Assembly: GCF_900660525.1 (NCBI RefSeq)
Contig: NZ_LR214970.1
Span: forward strand, 124,001-188,000
Direction of reading: 5' to 3'
Length of the DNA: 64,000 nt
DNA from: Mycoplasmopsis bovigenitalium
GTDB lineage: Bacteria > Bacillota_I > Bacilli_A > Mycoplasmatales > Metamycoplasmataceae
Under the pieces are notes generated by a model. It did no database searches. It was not told where the DNA came from and saw only the letters and a list, made by a program, of their open reading frames with translations. Below are positions 33,625 through 43,629 of the stretch, one piece after another. Within the stretch, counting starts at the first letter, position 1, and each line of letters starts with the position of its first letter. A program made the position numbers and the translations under genes.

Positions 33625-34602
33625 AGTAAGTATTGATGGTCTAAAAATAATTTGTGAATATTGCTTATTATTTTTATCATAAGTTTCTGATTCTTTTTTC
33701 TGACTTATCTCATGAACTGTTTTTTCAATTTGTTCACCAATTTTATGATAATCAATAAAAATTTTGGCTTTATATTTCTTTTGAGTATCATAAATTGATT
33801 GAGTTCCAATATCAGTTAAACGTAATTGAGTGTCATTTGATGAAACTAAGTTTATAAATGTTTCATGTGTTGAACAAACAACATTAACCAAGTCTTTGTC
33901 TTGAAGATATTTTTGGAATTTTTGAACTTCTTGATTGTTCTTATTGTTAACTTCGTATCTTTCGTATTCAATATTTAATTTATCACAGGCTTTTTTGAAT
34001 CCTCAGTAACGTAGTTGCTTTTGACGTGGCGATAATTTTGAATCATCTGCATAAACAATTTTTTGGTTTTCTTCTATATATTCTGAGAAACTTTTGGTTA
34101 CAGAATAGAATGAATTTTCAACATCCACATCGATTCAGTTGATCGATTCTGCTTGTTCTCCATAGATGATTGGAATTGATTCTGAAACATGGTGTTTAAT
34201 AAAATGAATGATTTTTTCATTGTCAATTTTAGGTAAAAAGAAAACCATTGCACTAGGTTTTCAAGCCAAGCAATATTTAATTGTTTCAATATATTGGTCT
34301 TGTTCAACTGAAGTATGTGTAATAAACACTTTTTTATTGTGCAATTTTGCAGCATGCTCAATGCCAGTAACAATATGGTTAAAAGAACCTTCATAAAAAT
34401 CAGGTAATATTGTAAAAATAGATCTTGATCTTCCTTTAATCAATCTAGCACCATTGTTTGGGTAATAGTCATGGTCTTTTACAACTTTTTCAATTTTTTC
34501 ACGTGTTCTTTTACTTACATACCCATTATTGTAATATCTACTTACAGTACTAATTGATACTTTCGCTAATCTTGAAATATCTTTATATGAAAAACTTCTC
34601 AT
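33616..34602 (-). CDS. LacI/GalR-family transcriptional regulator
   Basis: 328 aa. The N-terminal helix-turn-helix YKDISRLAKVSISTVSRYYN and the hinge helix region GARLIKGRSRSIFTILPD are LacI-type; a periplasmic-binding-like effector domain follows. Trp codons within it are TGA. Such regulators are few in mycoplasmas. The neighbours (smpB, SRP RNA, rsmD) do not suggest a sugar operon, so target and effector are unknown. There is no Shine-Dalgarno; TATAAT is 6 nt before the ATG. Confidence 0.88.
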
Positions 34603-34608
34603 AATTTA

Positions 34609-34614
34609 ATTATA
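34609..34614 (-). promoter_or_regulatory. -10 box of LacI-type gene, leaderless-type start
   Basis: TATAAT on minus followed by 6 nt and the ATG at 34602; no Shine-Dalgarno. The surrounding TATAATATAAT could also include a second -10. Confidence 0.5.
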
Positions 34615-34647
34615 TTATATTTAACATTTTTTATATTATAATAATAA

Positions 34648-34730
34648 TGTCAGTGAAACGATAACATTGTAACCTGGTCAGGGTGGGAACACAGCAGCCA
34701 CATCAATAAGTGTCGTGTTTGCTGGCTTTT
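34648..34730 (+). ncRNA. ffs: Signal recognition particle RNA (small bacterial 4.5S type)
   Basis: The diagnostic apical motif GGTCAGG-N3-GGAA-N3-AGCAGCC is present at 34675-34699. The flanks pair: GTCAG (34649-34653) with CTGGC (34722-34726), and AAACGA with TCGTGTTT. A T-run at 34727-34733 serves as terminator. It works with Ffh in co-translational targeting. Ends are estimated from the pairing. Confidence 0.93.
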
Positions 34731-34731
34731 T

Positions 34732-35274
34732 TTATTTACTTAAATATATAATGTTTACTTTACCAAATTTACGAATTTGAATGTTTTTGAATTCATTTGG
34801 TAAATTTATTTGGTTGATATCATCAGTTTCAACAACTATTTTTCCTGAATTATTCAATAAATTTTTTTCGATAATTAAATTTAATACTTGCGTGACAAGA
34901 TCATATTGTTTATATGGCGGGTCAATTAAAATAAAATCAAATTTTGTATCGCTTACATTTGATAAATAGGTAACTGCATCACTTTTGTATGCATTTGAAT
35001 TCTCTATTTTTAAAGATTCAATATTTTGTCTTAGAATGTTAAAAACACTGTGATTTTTTTCAATAAAAACACAATGAGATGCGCCATTACTTAGCATTTC
35101 AATGCCTAACGCACCTGAACCCGCAAATAAATCAAGAACATTCTTATTTTCCAATTCAAACCGCAGTGAATTTATTATTGATTCTCGGATATTACCCTTG
35201 GTTGGTCTTGTTATTTCTCTTGGCGGTCTATTGATTAATAATCTTCGATATTTACCTGAAATGATTCTAAGCAT
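34732..35274 (-). CDS. rsmD: 16S rRNA (guanine-966-N2) methyltransferase
   Basis: 180 aa. SAM-binding VLDLFAGSGALGIEMLSNGA and catalytic FILIDPPYKQ are the RsmD pattern; the N-terminus LRIISGKYRRLLI with RPTKGNIRESI is family-specific. ATG at 35274 is preferred, because GAGGT sits just upstream; a TTG at 35286 lies before that Shine-Dalgarno. Confidence 0.93.
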   Translation of the reverse strand: MLRIISGKYRRLLINRPPREITRPTKGNIRESIINSLRFELENKNVLDLFAGSGALGIEMLSNGASHCVFIEKNHSVFNILRQNIESLKIENSNAYKSDAVTYLSNVSDTKFDFILIDPPYKQYDLVTQVLNLIIEKNLLNNSGKIVVETDDINQINLPNEFKNIQIRKFGKVNIIYLSK

Positions 35275-35303
35275 ATTACCTCGCAAACATATTTTATTTA
35301 TGG

Positions 35304-35309
35304 TATCAT
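35304..35309 (+). promoter_or_regulatory. Possible -10 box of def
   Basis: TATCAT ends 9 nt before the ATG at 35319; no Shine-Dalgarno. Confidence 0.35.
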
Positions 35310-35318
35310 AAATATTAT

Positions 35319-35906
35319 ATGAAATATAAATTAGATGTAAAACAGTACAAAATTAAGCAACTACCAAATAAAGTTCTTAGAGAAAAATCAAAGGATATTC
35401 CAATACCAATGCTTCAAGAAGATATTGATTTAGCAAATGCTATGATTTATCATATTGATGATAGCCAACAAGATGGCACTCTTTATCAACCTGGGGTTGG
35501 AGTTGCCGCTGTTCAGTATGGGATTCTTAAAAACATGTTTTATATTAATTTTAGCGATGAAAACTCAAACTTGATTGAGCCAGGCCAAAAACCAATTAAA
35601 GATGTTTTTATAAATCCAAAAATTATTGCAAAATCTGATTTCAAAGTTGCATTAGCTGAGGGAGAAGGTTGCTTAAGTGTCGGTTCAAATATAAAATCAC
35701 AATCTGGTTTAGTCTACAGAGCTAATCGTATTGTTTTTGAAGCATATTCATTTCTTGAGAAAAAGTATGTCACCAAAGATTTAACAGGTTATTTAGCAAT
35801 TGTTGCACAACATGAATTAGACCATCTACAAGGCAAACTATTTATTGACAATATTGATAAATCAAATCCATTTAAGAAATTGAATAACTCTCGTCTTATT
35901 GATTAA
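35319..35906 (+). CDS. def: Peptide deformylase
   Basis: 195 aa. It removes the formyl group from nascent proteins. All three metal-site motifs are present: GVGVAAVQ, EGCLS and QHELDHLQG. Length is typical of Gram-positive/type 2 enzymes with an insertion between motifs 1 and 2. No Shine-Dalgarno is seen. Confidence 0.97.
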   Translation: MKYKLDVKQYKIKQLPNKVLREKSKDIPIPMLQEDIDLANAMIYHIDDSQQDGTLYQPGVGVAAVQYGILKNMFYINFSDENSNLIEPGQKPIKDVFINPKIIAKSDFKVALAEGEGCLSVGSNIKSQSGLVYRANRIVFEAYSFLEKKYVTKDLTGYLAIVAQHELDHLQGKLFIDNIDKSNPFKKLNNSRLID

Positions 35907-35996
35907 ATTTACTAATATGAATATTTTTTCAATTGAATCGGTAAAATTTGCCGCTTTATTTTTTATATTTAAATTTCGCACATATTAAAAATAATG

Positions 35997-36002
35997 TATC
36001 AT
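35997..36002 (+). promoter_or_regulatory. -10 box of the membrane-protein gene, leaderless-type start
   Basis: TATCAT ends 6 nt before the ATG at 36009; no Shine-Dalgarno. Confidence 0.45.
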
Positions 36003-36008
36003 TTTTTT

Positions 36009-37412
36009 ATGAAAAATTTTAATAGTGAAACATTGCTAGAGTTTATGAATAAAATGCAAACCGCAATGCAAAATCCAATTATTTGACACATAATAATTGG
36101 TTCTGTATTGACATTATTTTTATTGATTGCTTTATTAAAAGGAATTTTTAGAGGCTTTTGATATGCATTATTTTTAATGATATTTGATTTTGTAGGATTA
36201 TTTGCCGCAATTGGAATAACAGCGGCAATAAATGGCTTTAAACATGTTCCTGATGTAAAATATTTTGATAAAAATGACTTCTGACCATTTGTAGCATGCT
36301 TAGTATTTATATTAATACTTACTGCATTTCATATTTTAGCTATTATTCTCGCTAACGTTCTTGTATTTGTTACACGTTTAAGACTTAAAAAACTAAAAGC
36401 AAGAGGCAAAAGGGTTGGTTTAATAAGATTGGGCGGTGCTTTAGTTGCGCCGATTGCAATTGTTCCAATTTCAGTAGGCTTTATTGCATCCGCAGGATTT
36501 TTTACAAACAAAAATTCAATTGTAAAAGCAAATGCAAGTGTACTTTCAGCAATATCTCACAACAAAATTGCGCTACCTGCAGACTACTATCCGTTTTTTA
36601 GAGCTTTATACAACTTAAAAGATGAAATCAATATGGATGCATTTATTAATGAAGCATCAAAAAATATTTCTGAATCCGCAGCTAAAAAACAAAACGAAAA
36701 CAACAAACAACACGACTATAATGAATATGTAAATCAAAACGGACAAATAGATTTTGGGAAAATCTTTGATAAAGGTTCTTCGGAAATAATTAAAGAATTC
36801 AAAAATGGTTTTGTTAAAGAGTTCCAATCACTTAAATTTGAAAGTGTAATTGACAAACAAAAAGTCTTGTCAGTTTATGTTGAATTTGCAAAACACCTTT
36901 CACAAGCACAAATAATTAAAGACAATGAAAATAAAACAATAACTATTAATTTTAAAGACTCAAACCAAGATGAACAAGAAGCGTTAAGATCTGTTTATAA
37001 TAGCGCAACAAACGTCACAAATGAATTTGTAAACGCTGCTGTACAAACTACAATTTCTGACAAACTATCTTATAAATTAATTGATAGAAACTTTATCGAG
37101 TCAGATAATAATACAAAATTGCACTTAGCAAACAAGTTGAATGAACTGGCAATTGCTATTGAAACAATGAAGAGTGAAAATTCAAACGTTAAAATTATTT
37201 TAAATAAACCTTCGCAAGCTCAAAAATCATTCAATTTTAAAGAAACATTTGACAAAAATATTATCGAAAAATATAAACAACTTATTTCTAAAAAAATGTT
37301 TGGAGATGATGCAAAGACACAAATTAAAAAAGCACAAATAGTAACATTAAAACTTGTTTTAGATGCTTGATTTAATTTACAAACAACAAATCCAACTGAT
37401 ACACAAAATTAA
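36009..37412 (+). CDS. Membrane protein with four N-terminal helices and a large soluble domain, function unknown
   Basis: 467 aa. Four hydrophobic segments are seen at about residues 24-46, 51-74, 92-120 and 137-160. The glycine-rich first part (LLKGIFRGFWYALFLMIFDF) resembles CvpA-type proteins, but I cannot assign it. The remaining 300 residues are charged and helical. Three early Trp codons and one near the end are TGA. No Shine-Dalgarno; TATCAT lies 6 nt before the ATG. Its stop is 9 nt before tex, so the two may form an operon. Confidence 0.75.
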
Positions 37413-37421
37413 GGATAAAAC

Positions 37422-39581
37422 ATGAACGAAATATCAATTAAATTCGTGGCTAAACAACTTGAACTTGACATCAAACAAGTTCAAGTTGTTTTAGCTTTAT
37501 TGGCAGAAAATTCAACTGTCCCATTTATTGCTAGATATCGTCAAGACCAAACTGGTGGTTTAGATGAAGAAGTTATTCAAAAAATTAGTGATATGTATGA
37601 ATATAACATTGAACTAAATAAAAGAAAAGAAGCAATAATTCAAATACTTAAAGAAAAAGATCTTTTGACCAAAGATATTGAAAATAAATTGAGATTGGCA
37701 GAAACTAAAGCCCAGGTTGAAAACATTTATGAACCATTTAAAGTTGGCAAAAAAACAAAAGCAACTGAGGCTATTGCTTTAGGTCTTGAGCCACTTGCAA
37801 AAGAAATTTTTACTAACACTGATCCAAAATATAGTCCATATAGAGATGCTGAAAAATACATTAATGATAAAGTGCCAACAATAGAATTTGCAATAGAGCA
37901 AGCTAAATATATCATTAGTCAATGAATATCACAAGATGCCTTAGCAAGAGACTATGTAAAAGGTCAACTTTATAAATTTGGAACAATTATTACCAAACTT
38001 AAAAAAAATGCTGAAGATGAAAATAAAAACTTTGAACTTTATTATGATTTCAAAGAAAAAGTAAAACAAATTCCAAACCATAGAGTTCTTGCAATTTCAC
38101 GCGCGGAAGACAAAAAAATTATTTCATATGATATTGATTTTAATCAAAATTATTTAATTTATCAAATCAATGCACTTTATTTTAAAAATAAACAAACTGG
38201 AAAAATTATTCATGAAGCTGTGATAGACAGTTTTGAGCGTTTAATTGCACCTTCAATAATTCGCGAAATTAAATCTGATTTGTTTGCAAGAGCTGAAAAG
38301 GAAGCTGTTGAGTTATTTGCAAATAGTCTTGAATCAATGCTGCTTTGACCTGCTGTAAAAAATAAAACTGTTTTAGCAATTGATCCAGCATATATACATG
38401 GTTGCAAAATTGCAGTAATTGACCCACAAGGAAACTTTTTAGATAAAAATATTATTTATCCAACTCCACCAAAAAATCAAAAAGTTCAAGCTGTGAAGAT
38501 TGTGAATGATTTAATCAATAAATATAATGTTAACATTATTGCAATTGGTAATGGAACAGCTTCAAGAGAAACTGAGGAATTTATTGCTAATTTAATTAAA
38601 CAACGCAATGATAAGAGCGATATTTCATATGTTGTAGTCAGTGAAGTTGGTGCTTCTGTGTATTCAGCATCAAAAATTGCTCAAGAAGAATTCCCTGATT
38701 TTAGTGTCGAGGAACGAAGTGCAATTAATATTGCGCGTCGTTTCCAAGACCCGCTGAATGAATTAGTTAAAATCGACCCAAAAAGCTTAGGTGTTGGTCA
38801 ATATCAGCATGATGTTGACCAAAAAGAATTATCAAAAGCACTAGATTTTAAAGTTGATAAAGTTGTCAACCAGGTTGGAGTTGACTTAAATACTGCCTCA
38901 AAAACGATCCTAAAACACATTTCTGGATTAAGTGAGAAAATTGCCCAAAATATAATTGATTATCGAAGTGAAATTAATCGTTTTAGTGACCGTTCACAAC
39001 TTAAAAAAGTGAAGGGTTTAGGTGCAAAAGCGTTCGAACAATCAGTTGGTTTTTTAAGAATTCATGATTCTAAAAATTTCTTTGATAGAACATCAATTCA
39101 CCCTGAATCATACAAGCTTGCTTTTGACGTTTGTGAGTATTTAAAAATTGATTTGGGAAATATAGACAAATCAATTTTGGAAGCGGCAAATATTGAAGAG
39201 TTAGCCAATAAATTCAATTCAAATATTTATGATATAACGCTAATTATTGAGTCGCTAAAAAACCCTACCAAGGATATAAGAGACCAAAAAGAAGGCTACA
39301 TACTTAAAAAAGATGTTTTAAACGCAGAAGACGTAAAAAAAGGATTAATTATTACGGGTTCTGCGCAAAGTATTACTGATTTTGGTATTTTTGTCTATAT
39401 CGGTATCAAACAGAATGTTTTAGTTCATATTAGTAATATGAAGAAAAATAACAATCATTTTATAAAACATCCTTCAGAAATCGTAAAAGTTGGTGATAAT
39501 ATCAGAATTGAGATTTTGGATAATGACTTAGAACGTGGGCGAATTCAAGGTAAATTAATTTATGAACAAAATGGCCAGTAG
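37422..39581 (+). CDS. tex: Tex-family RNA-binding transcription accessory protein
   Basis: 719 aa. Domains in order: N-terminal helical region (STVPFIARYRQDQTGGLDE), YqgF/RNase H-like domain (LAIDPAYIHGCKIAVIDPQG), helix-hairpin-helix pairs (GVDLNTASKTILKHISGLS, VKGLGAKAFEQSVGFLRI), and a C-terminal S1 RNA-binding domain (GSAQSITDFGIFVYI). This is the standard Tex layout. TGA Trp codons at 37923 and 38347 join the pieces. Shine-Dalgarno AAGGATAA. Confidence 0.95.
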
Positions 39582-39593
39582 AGCCATTTTTTC
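39569..39593 (+). terminator. Terminator overlapping the end of tex
   Basis: AAAATGGC and GCCATTTT pair around the tex stop codon and are followed by TTCTT. Confidence 0.8.
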
Positions 39594-39642
39594 TTATGTT
39601 TTTGTATGATAAATCAATATTCAATATTGGAGAAAACATAAT

Positions 39643-39663
39643 TATTTGTTTATTAAACAAATA
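39643..39663. promoter_or_regulatory. 21-bp perfect inverted repeat upstream of dnaE
   Basis: TATTTGTTTA-T-TAAACAAATA lies 36 bp upstream of the putative dnaE -10 box. No U-tract makes it an obvious terminator; it could be an operator. Confidence 0.45.
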
Positions 39664-39698
39664 TTTAGGAATTTATTTTAAAAGTTAAATTGATAATT

Positions 39699-39704
39699 TA
39701 TGAT
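39699..39704 (+). promoter_or_regulatory. -10 box of dnaE, leaderless-type start
   Basis: TATGAT followed by 6 nt and the ATG at 39711; no Shine-Dalgarno. Confidence 0.4.
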
Positions 39705-39710
39705 TATTAT

Positions 39711-42611
39711 ATGAATAAATATATAAATTTATATAACACAACTGAATACTCGTTTTTAAACTCTTTAATAAGAATTGAAGACCTTGTTAAGCAATCAAAA
39801 GAGAATAATTTAAAAGCAGTGGCACTAACGGACTATAACAATATGTTTGGTCTGGGAATTTTCTTAGATCTTTGTTCAAAATATCAAATTAAACCAATTG
39901 TTGGGGTTGATATTGATATAGCCCAATATCGCTTTATTTTATTAGCAAAAAACTACGCTGGTTTCCAAAAAATAAATAATTTGATACTAGACAGATCAAA
40001 AAATATTGAATTATCAATAGAAAACATTATTGATAATGATATTTTTGTTATAGATCACCCAACAGATGGTTACTATGCTAAAACTAAAAAAAACTACATA
40101 ATAAATAATGGCAATTATTTTGTGAATTCAATTGATATTTCAATTGAAAACGGAATTTATGTTAGACAAAATCAATTATTAAATATTGAAGACAATGAAG
40201 CGTTAAATATACTTCAAAAAGTTGCTAATTTACCAACAACAATTCAATATGATAATTATTTTGATTCTCCGGACATTGATCCAATAATTATTGATCGAAT
40301 TAATAAAATAATAGATGAATGTAATTTTGAATTGCCACCAAAAACTCTAAATTTAGCACGCTTTGAAAATAATGACGATGAAACAAATGAAAAACTTTTT
40401 GCAAAACTTATTAATGAAGGATTGCAAAGAATTGCTCATGAATTACCAAAAGAAAAAGATGTTTGATATTCTCGTTTAACATCAGAAGTTAATATAATTA
40501 GAAAACTTGGCTTTGTTAATTATTTTTTAATAATTCAAGATCTTGTTAATTGAGCTAAAAATAATAACATTGCTATTGGCCCTGGACGTGGTAGTGCTGG
40601 CGGTTCTTTTGTTTCTTATTTACTAAACATTACGTCAATTAACCCACTTAAATATGACCTATTATTTGAGCGTTTTTTGAATCCGGAAAGAGTTAGTTGA
40701 CCTGACATTGATATCGATATACAGGATGATAGAAGACAAGAAGTTTTTGATTACTTAAAAGATAAATATGGGGCTGACAATGTAGCTTTGATTTCAACTT
40801 TTCAGACAATTGGAGCAAAAACCGCAATAAGAGATGTTGGAAGAGTGCTTGGGATAAGTTTGGCAGATATCAATAGAATTTCTAAAACACTTGATGGTTG
40901 AGATTCTCTTGCTCAAGCCTCAATAAAAAACCATAGTTTTATTATTGAGATTGAAAAATATCCTCAACTTTTAGAATATTCATTAAAAATTGAAGGTCTG
41001 CCTAGACAACAGAGTTTCCACCCTGCTGGTTTAATTATTGCAAAACAAAAAATATCTAATTATGCACCTACATCGATGAACGCAACTGAATATCAACAAG
41101 TTCAACTGACAATGGATTATGTTGAAGACTTTGGTTTATTAAAAATTGACTTATTAGGCTTAAAAACATTGACAGAGGTAAAAAATATTGAAAATAATTT
41201 ACCTTCAACTGAGCATTTTGACTACTTAATTAACAATAGTAAAATTGATATTTTAAATGACACTAAAACATTGGATCAATTAAACAAAGGCTTTACTGAA
41301 GGGATATTTCAACTTGAGTCTGCAGGTATGAAAAAAACAATTTCAACAGTTCAATTGAATACTTTTGATGACTTATATGCAATCATTTCGCTTTTTAGAC
41401 CAGGTCCTATGGCTTACATAAAGGATTATGCCAAAAATAAAGATAATTTTAACCTTGTAACCAAAATACACCCAATTTATGATGAGATATTAAAATCTAC
41501 TTATGGGATTATGGTTTATCAAGAACAAATAATGCTTATTGCACAAAAAGTTGCTGGCATGAGTTTTTCTCAGGCAGACTTTTTAAGAAGAGCAATAAGC
41601 AAAAAAGACGAATTTAAAATAAAACAATATAAACAAATGTTTGTTGCTGGTGCATTAAATAATGGGCTTAAAATTTCCCAAATCAATTCAATTTACAATA
41701 ATATTGAGCGTTTTGCCGAATATGGATTTAATAAGTCACACGCTGTTGCTTATGCTTATTTAACAATGAAAATGGCATATTATAAAACAAAATATCCATT
41801 GTACTTTTATTCAGCTTTGATTAGTTCAAACCGTAATTCGCAAGCTAAAATTTCAAGTATTGTTGATGAAATTAAAAATAAAGGTATTAAAGTTAATTCA
41901 CCTGATATTCACTATTCGCAAATGAGTGCAACAATTGTAGATAATGAAATATATCTTCCTTTTGATGTAATAAAAGGATTTGGGACTGAAGGCGTAAACA
42001 AAATACTAAATGAACGCAAAAATAATGGTGAATTTAGCTCTAACTTGAATGAAACAATACTTAGATTGCGTTTTGCAGGTATTACAGAAAGCATGATTGA
42101 AACATTAACAAAGGCTAATGTTTTTCGTAAATATGGCAATGTAAAATACATTGAAAATTCCCTTACAGCAATATTTGAATGCTATAAATTATTTGCAAAA
42201 AAAACATGGCTGGATTCTAAACAAACAATTATTGATTTAGGATATCTAGATTTGAATCATGATTTAGTTGAACAAGATATTGATTATGAAGCAAAAAATG
42301 AAATTAGTTTACTAGGTCAAATATACAATGCATTCAATACTGCTAAATATAAAAATGATTCAGGTTTTAAATTATTAACGCTGCCAGTTGGAAGCACTGA
42401 ATTTATAGTGACAAATGTAAAAGCAATAAGAAAACTAAACCAAAAGCCATTCTTTGTAATAGAATTAAATGATGATACTAAAACTCAAGCATTTTTTATT
42501 AATAATTTTGCTTGAAATTTGTGAAGTCCGCTAAAAAGTGGTGATGTAATTAAAGCACAAATAAAAAATGATAAAGGTAAATTAAAATTATTATCATACA
42601 AAGAAATTTAG
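39711..42611 (+). CDS. dnaE: DNA polymerase III alpha subunit, DnaE type
   Basis: 966 aa, short for DnaE. The N-terminal PHP domain is degenerate: where active PHP domains have H-x-H and TDH the sequence has LYNTTEYS and LTDYNNM, so metal ligands are lost. The polymerase core is intact: [16 protein letters not shown], the catalytic [36 protein letters not shown] and [12 protein letters not shown] short OB region ends the protein. TGA codons encode Trp. ATG at 39711 is chosen over TTG at 39690. The exonuclease gene follows after 7 nt. Confidence 0.94.
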
Positions 42612-42618
42612 GAGAAAA

Positions 42619-43497
42619 ATGAATAAATTATTATTAATAGATGGGAATTTTATGATGTTTCAATCATTTTATGCGTCATATTATCCCGAAAAAGCAATAA
42701 CTATGAAAGATGATAATAATCGCAACACAAATGCTGTTCATGTGTTTTTTATGTCGCTTTTTAATTTAATAAATTTTGTTAAGCCAACACATATTTTTAT
42801 TGCATTTGATGCTCATGGAAAAACCAAGCGTCATGAACTTTATTCAGAATACAAAGCAGGTAGAAAACAAACTCCAATTGAAATATTTGACCAATTCATT
42901 ATTACTAAAGAAATATTAGATTCACTAAATATTACTTGATTTGAAAAGGTTGGTGACGAGGGTGATGATATTATCGCAACTGTCGCTAACCAAAACAAAA
43001 ATATTAAAAAAATAATTTATTCAAGAGACCAAGACCTTTTACAACTTGTAGACAACAACACATCAGTTTTACATAAGTCGGGCGCAGGATTTATTTATTA
43101 TAGTCCGTGAAATTTTGAACAAAAATTCAAAATAAAACCCCATTTAATTCCAGATTTCAAAGGACTCGCGGGCGACAAATCTGACAATATTAAAGGTGTA
43201 ATTGGAATAGGAGAAATTGGGGCAACTAAATTAATAAATAAATATGGAAGCATTGAAAATATTTATCAAAACATCAATAATATTAATGGCTCAATCAAAA
43301 ATAAATTAATTAAAGGTAAAAACGACGCAATGTTTTGCAAACATTTAGCCACATTGAATAAAAACATAGAAATTGATTTTGATTTTAATGATTTTTCAGT
43401 TGCTAATATTGCTTTTAAAAATGGCTTTGTCAAAATGAGTGAATTTAAACTTAATTCAGTAATTAAAAAATGGAAGAAATTAACTAGTGAATCATAA
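42619..43497 (+). CDS. 5'-3' exonuclease (PolA N-terminal domain type)
   Basis: 292 aa, equal to the stand-alone 5' nuclease domain of DNA polymerase I, for Okazaki-fragment maturation. Motifs: LLLIDGNFMMFQSFYA, FIAFDAHGKTKRHELYSEYK, GDEGDDIIATVA, YSRDQDLLQLV and the H3TH region LAGDKSDNIKGVIGIGEIGATKLI. Trp codons 42938 and 43108 are TGA. AGGAG (42610-42614) overlaps the dnaE stop, so it is co-transcribed with dnaE. Confidence 0.95.
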
Positions 43498-43510
43498 TTA
43501 GGTGTTCACA

Positions 43511-43592
43511 TATGGAAAAATGTGGATTGTTTTTTTTTTTTTTTTTTGTTTTTGGGCAGTTGCAACTGCGCCCGCGATCTTATTATTAGAAT
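43511..43592 (+). promoter_or_regulatory. Putative phase-variable promoter of lipoprotein 1, poly-T tract of 18
   Basis: A 19-bp block TATGGAAAAATGTGGATTG (43511-43529) is followed by T18 (43530-43547), 39 nt, then TAGAAT (43587-43592), a candidate -10 box. The same arrangement precedes the two paralogous lipoprotein genes. The spacer here also has a GC-rich palindrome GCAGTTGCAACTGC (43556-43569) missing from the other two copies. Confidence 0.7.
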
Positions 43593-43629
43593 TAAATTAA
43601 ATATTAAATTATTATAAGGGGTTATATTA

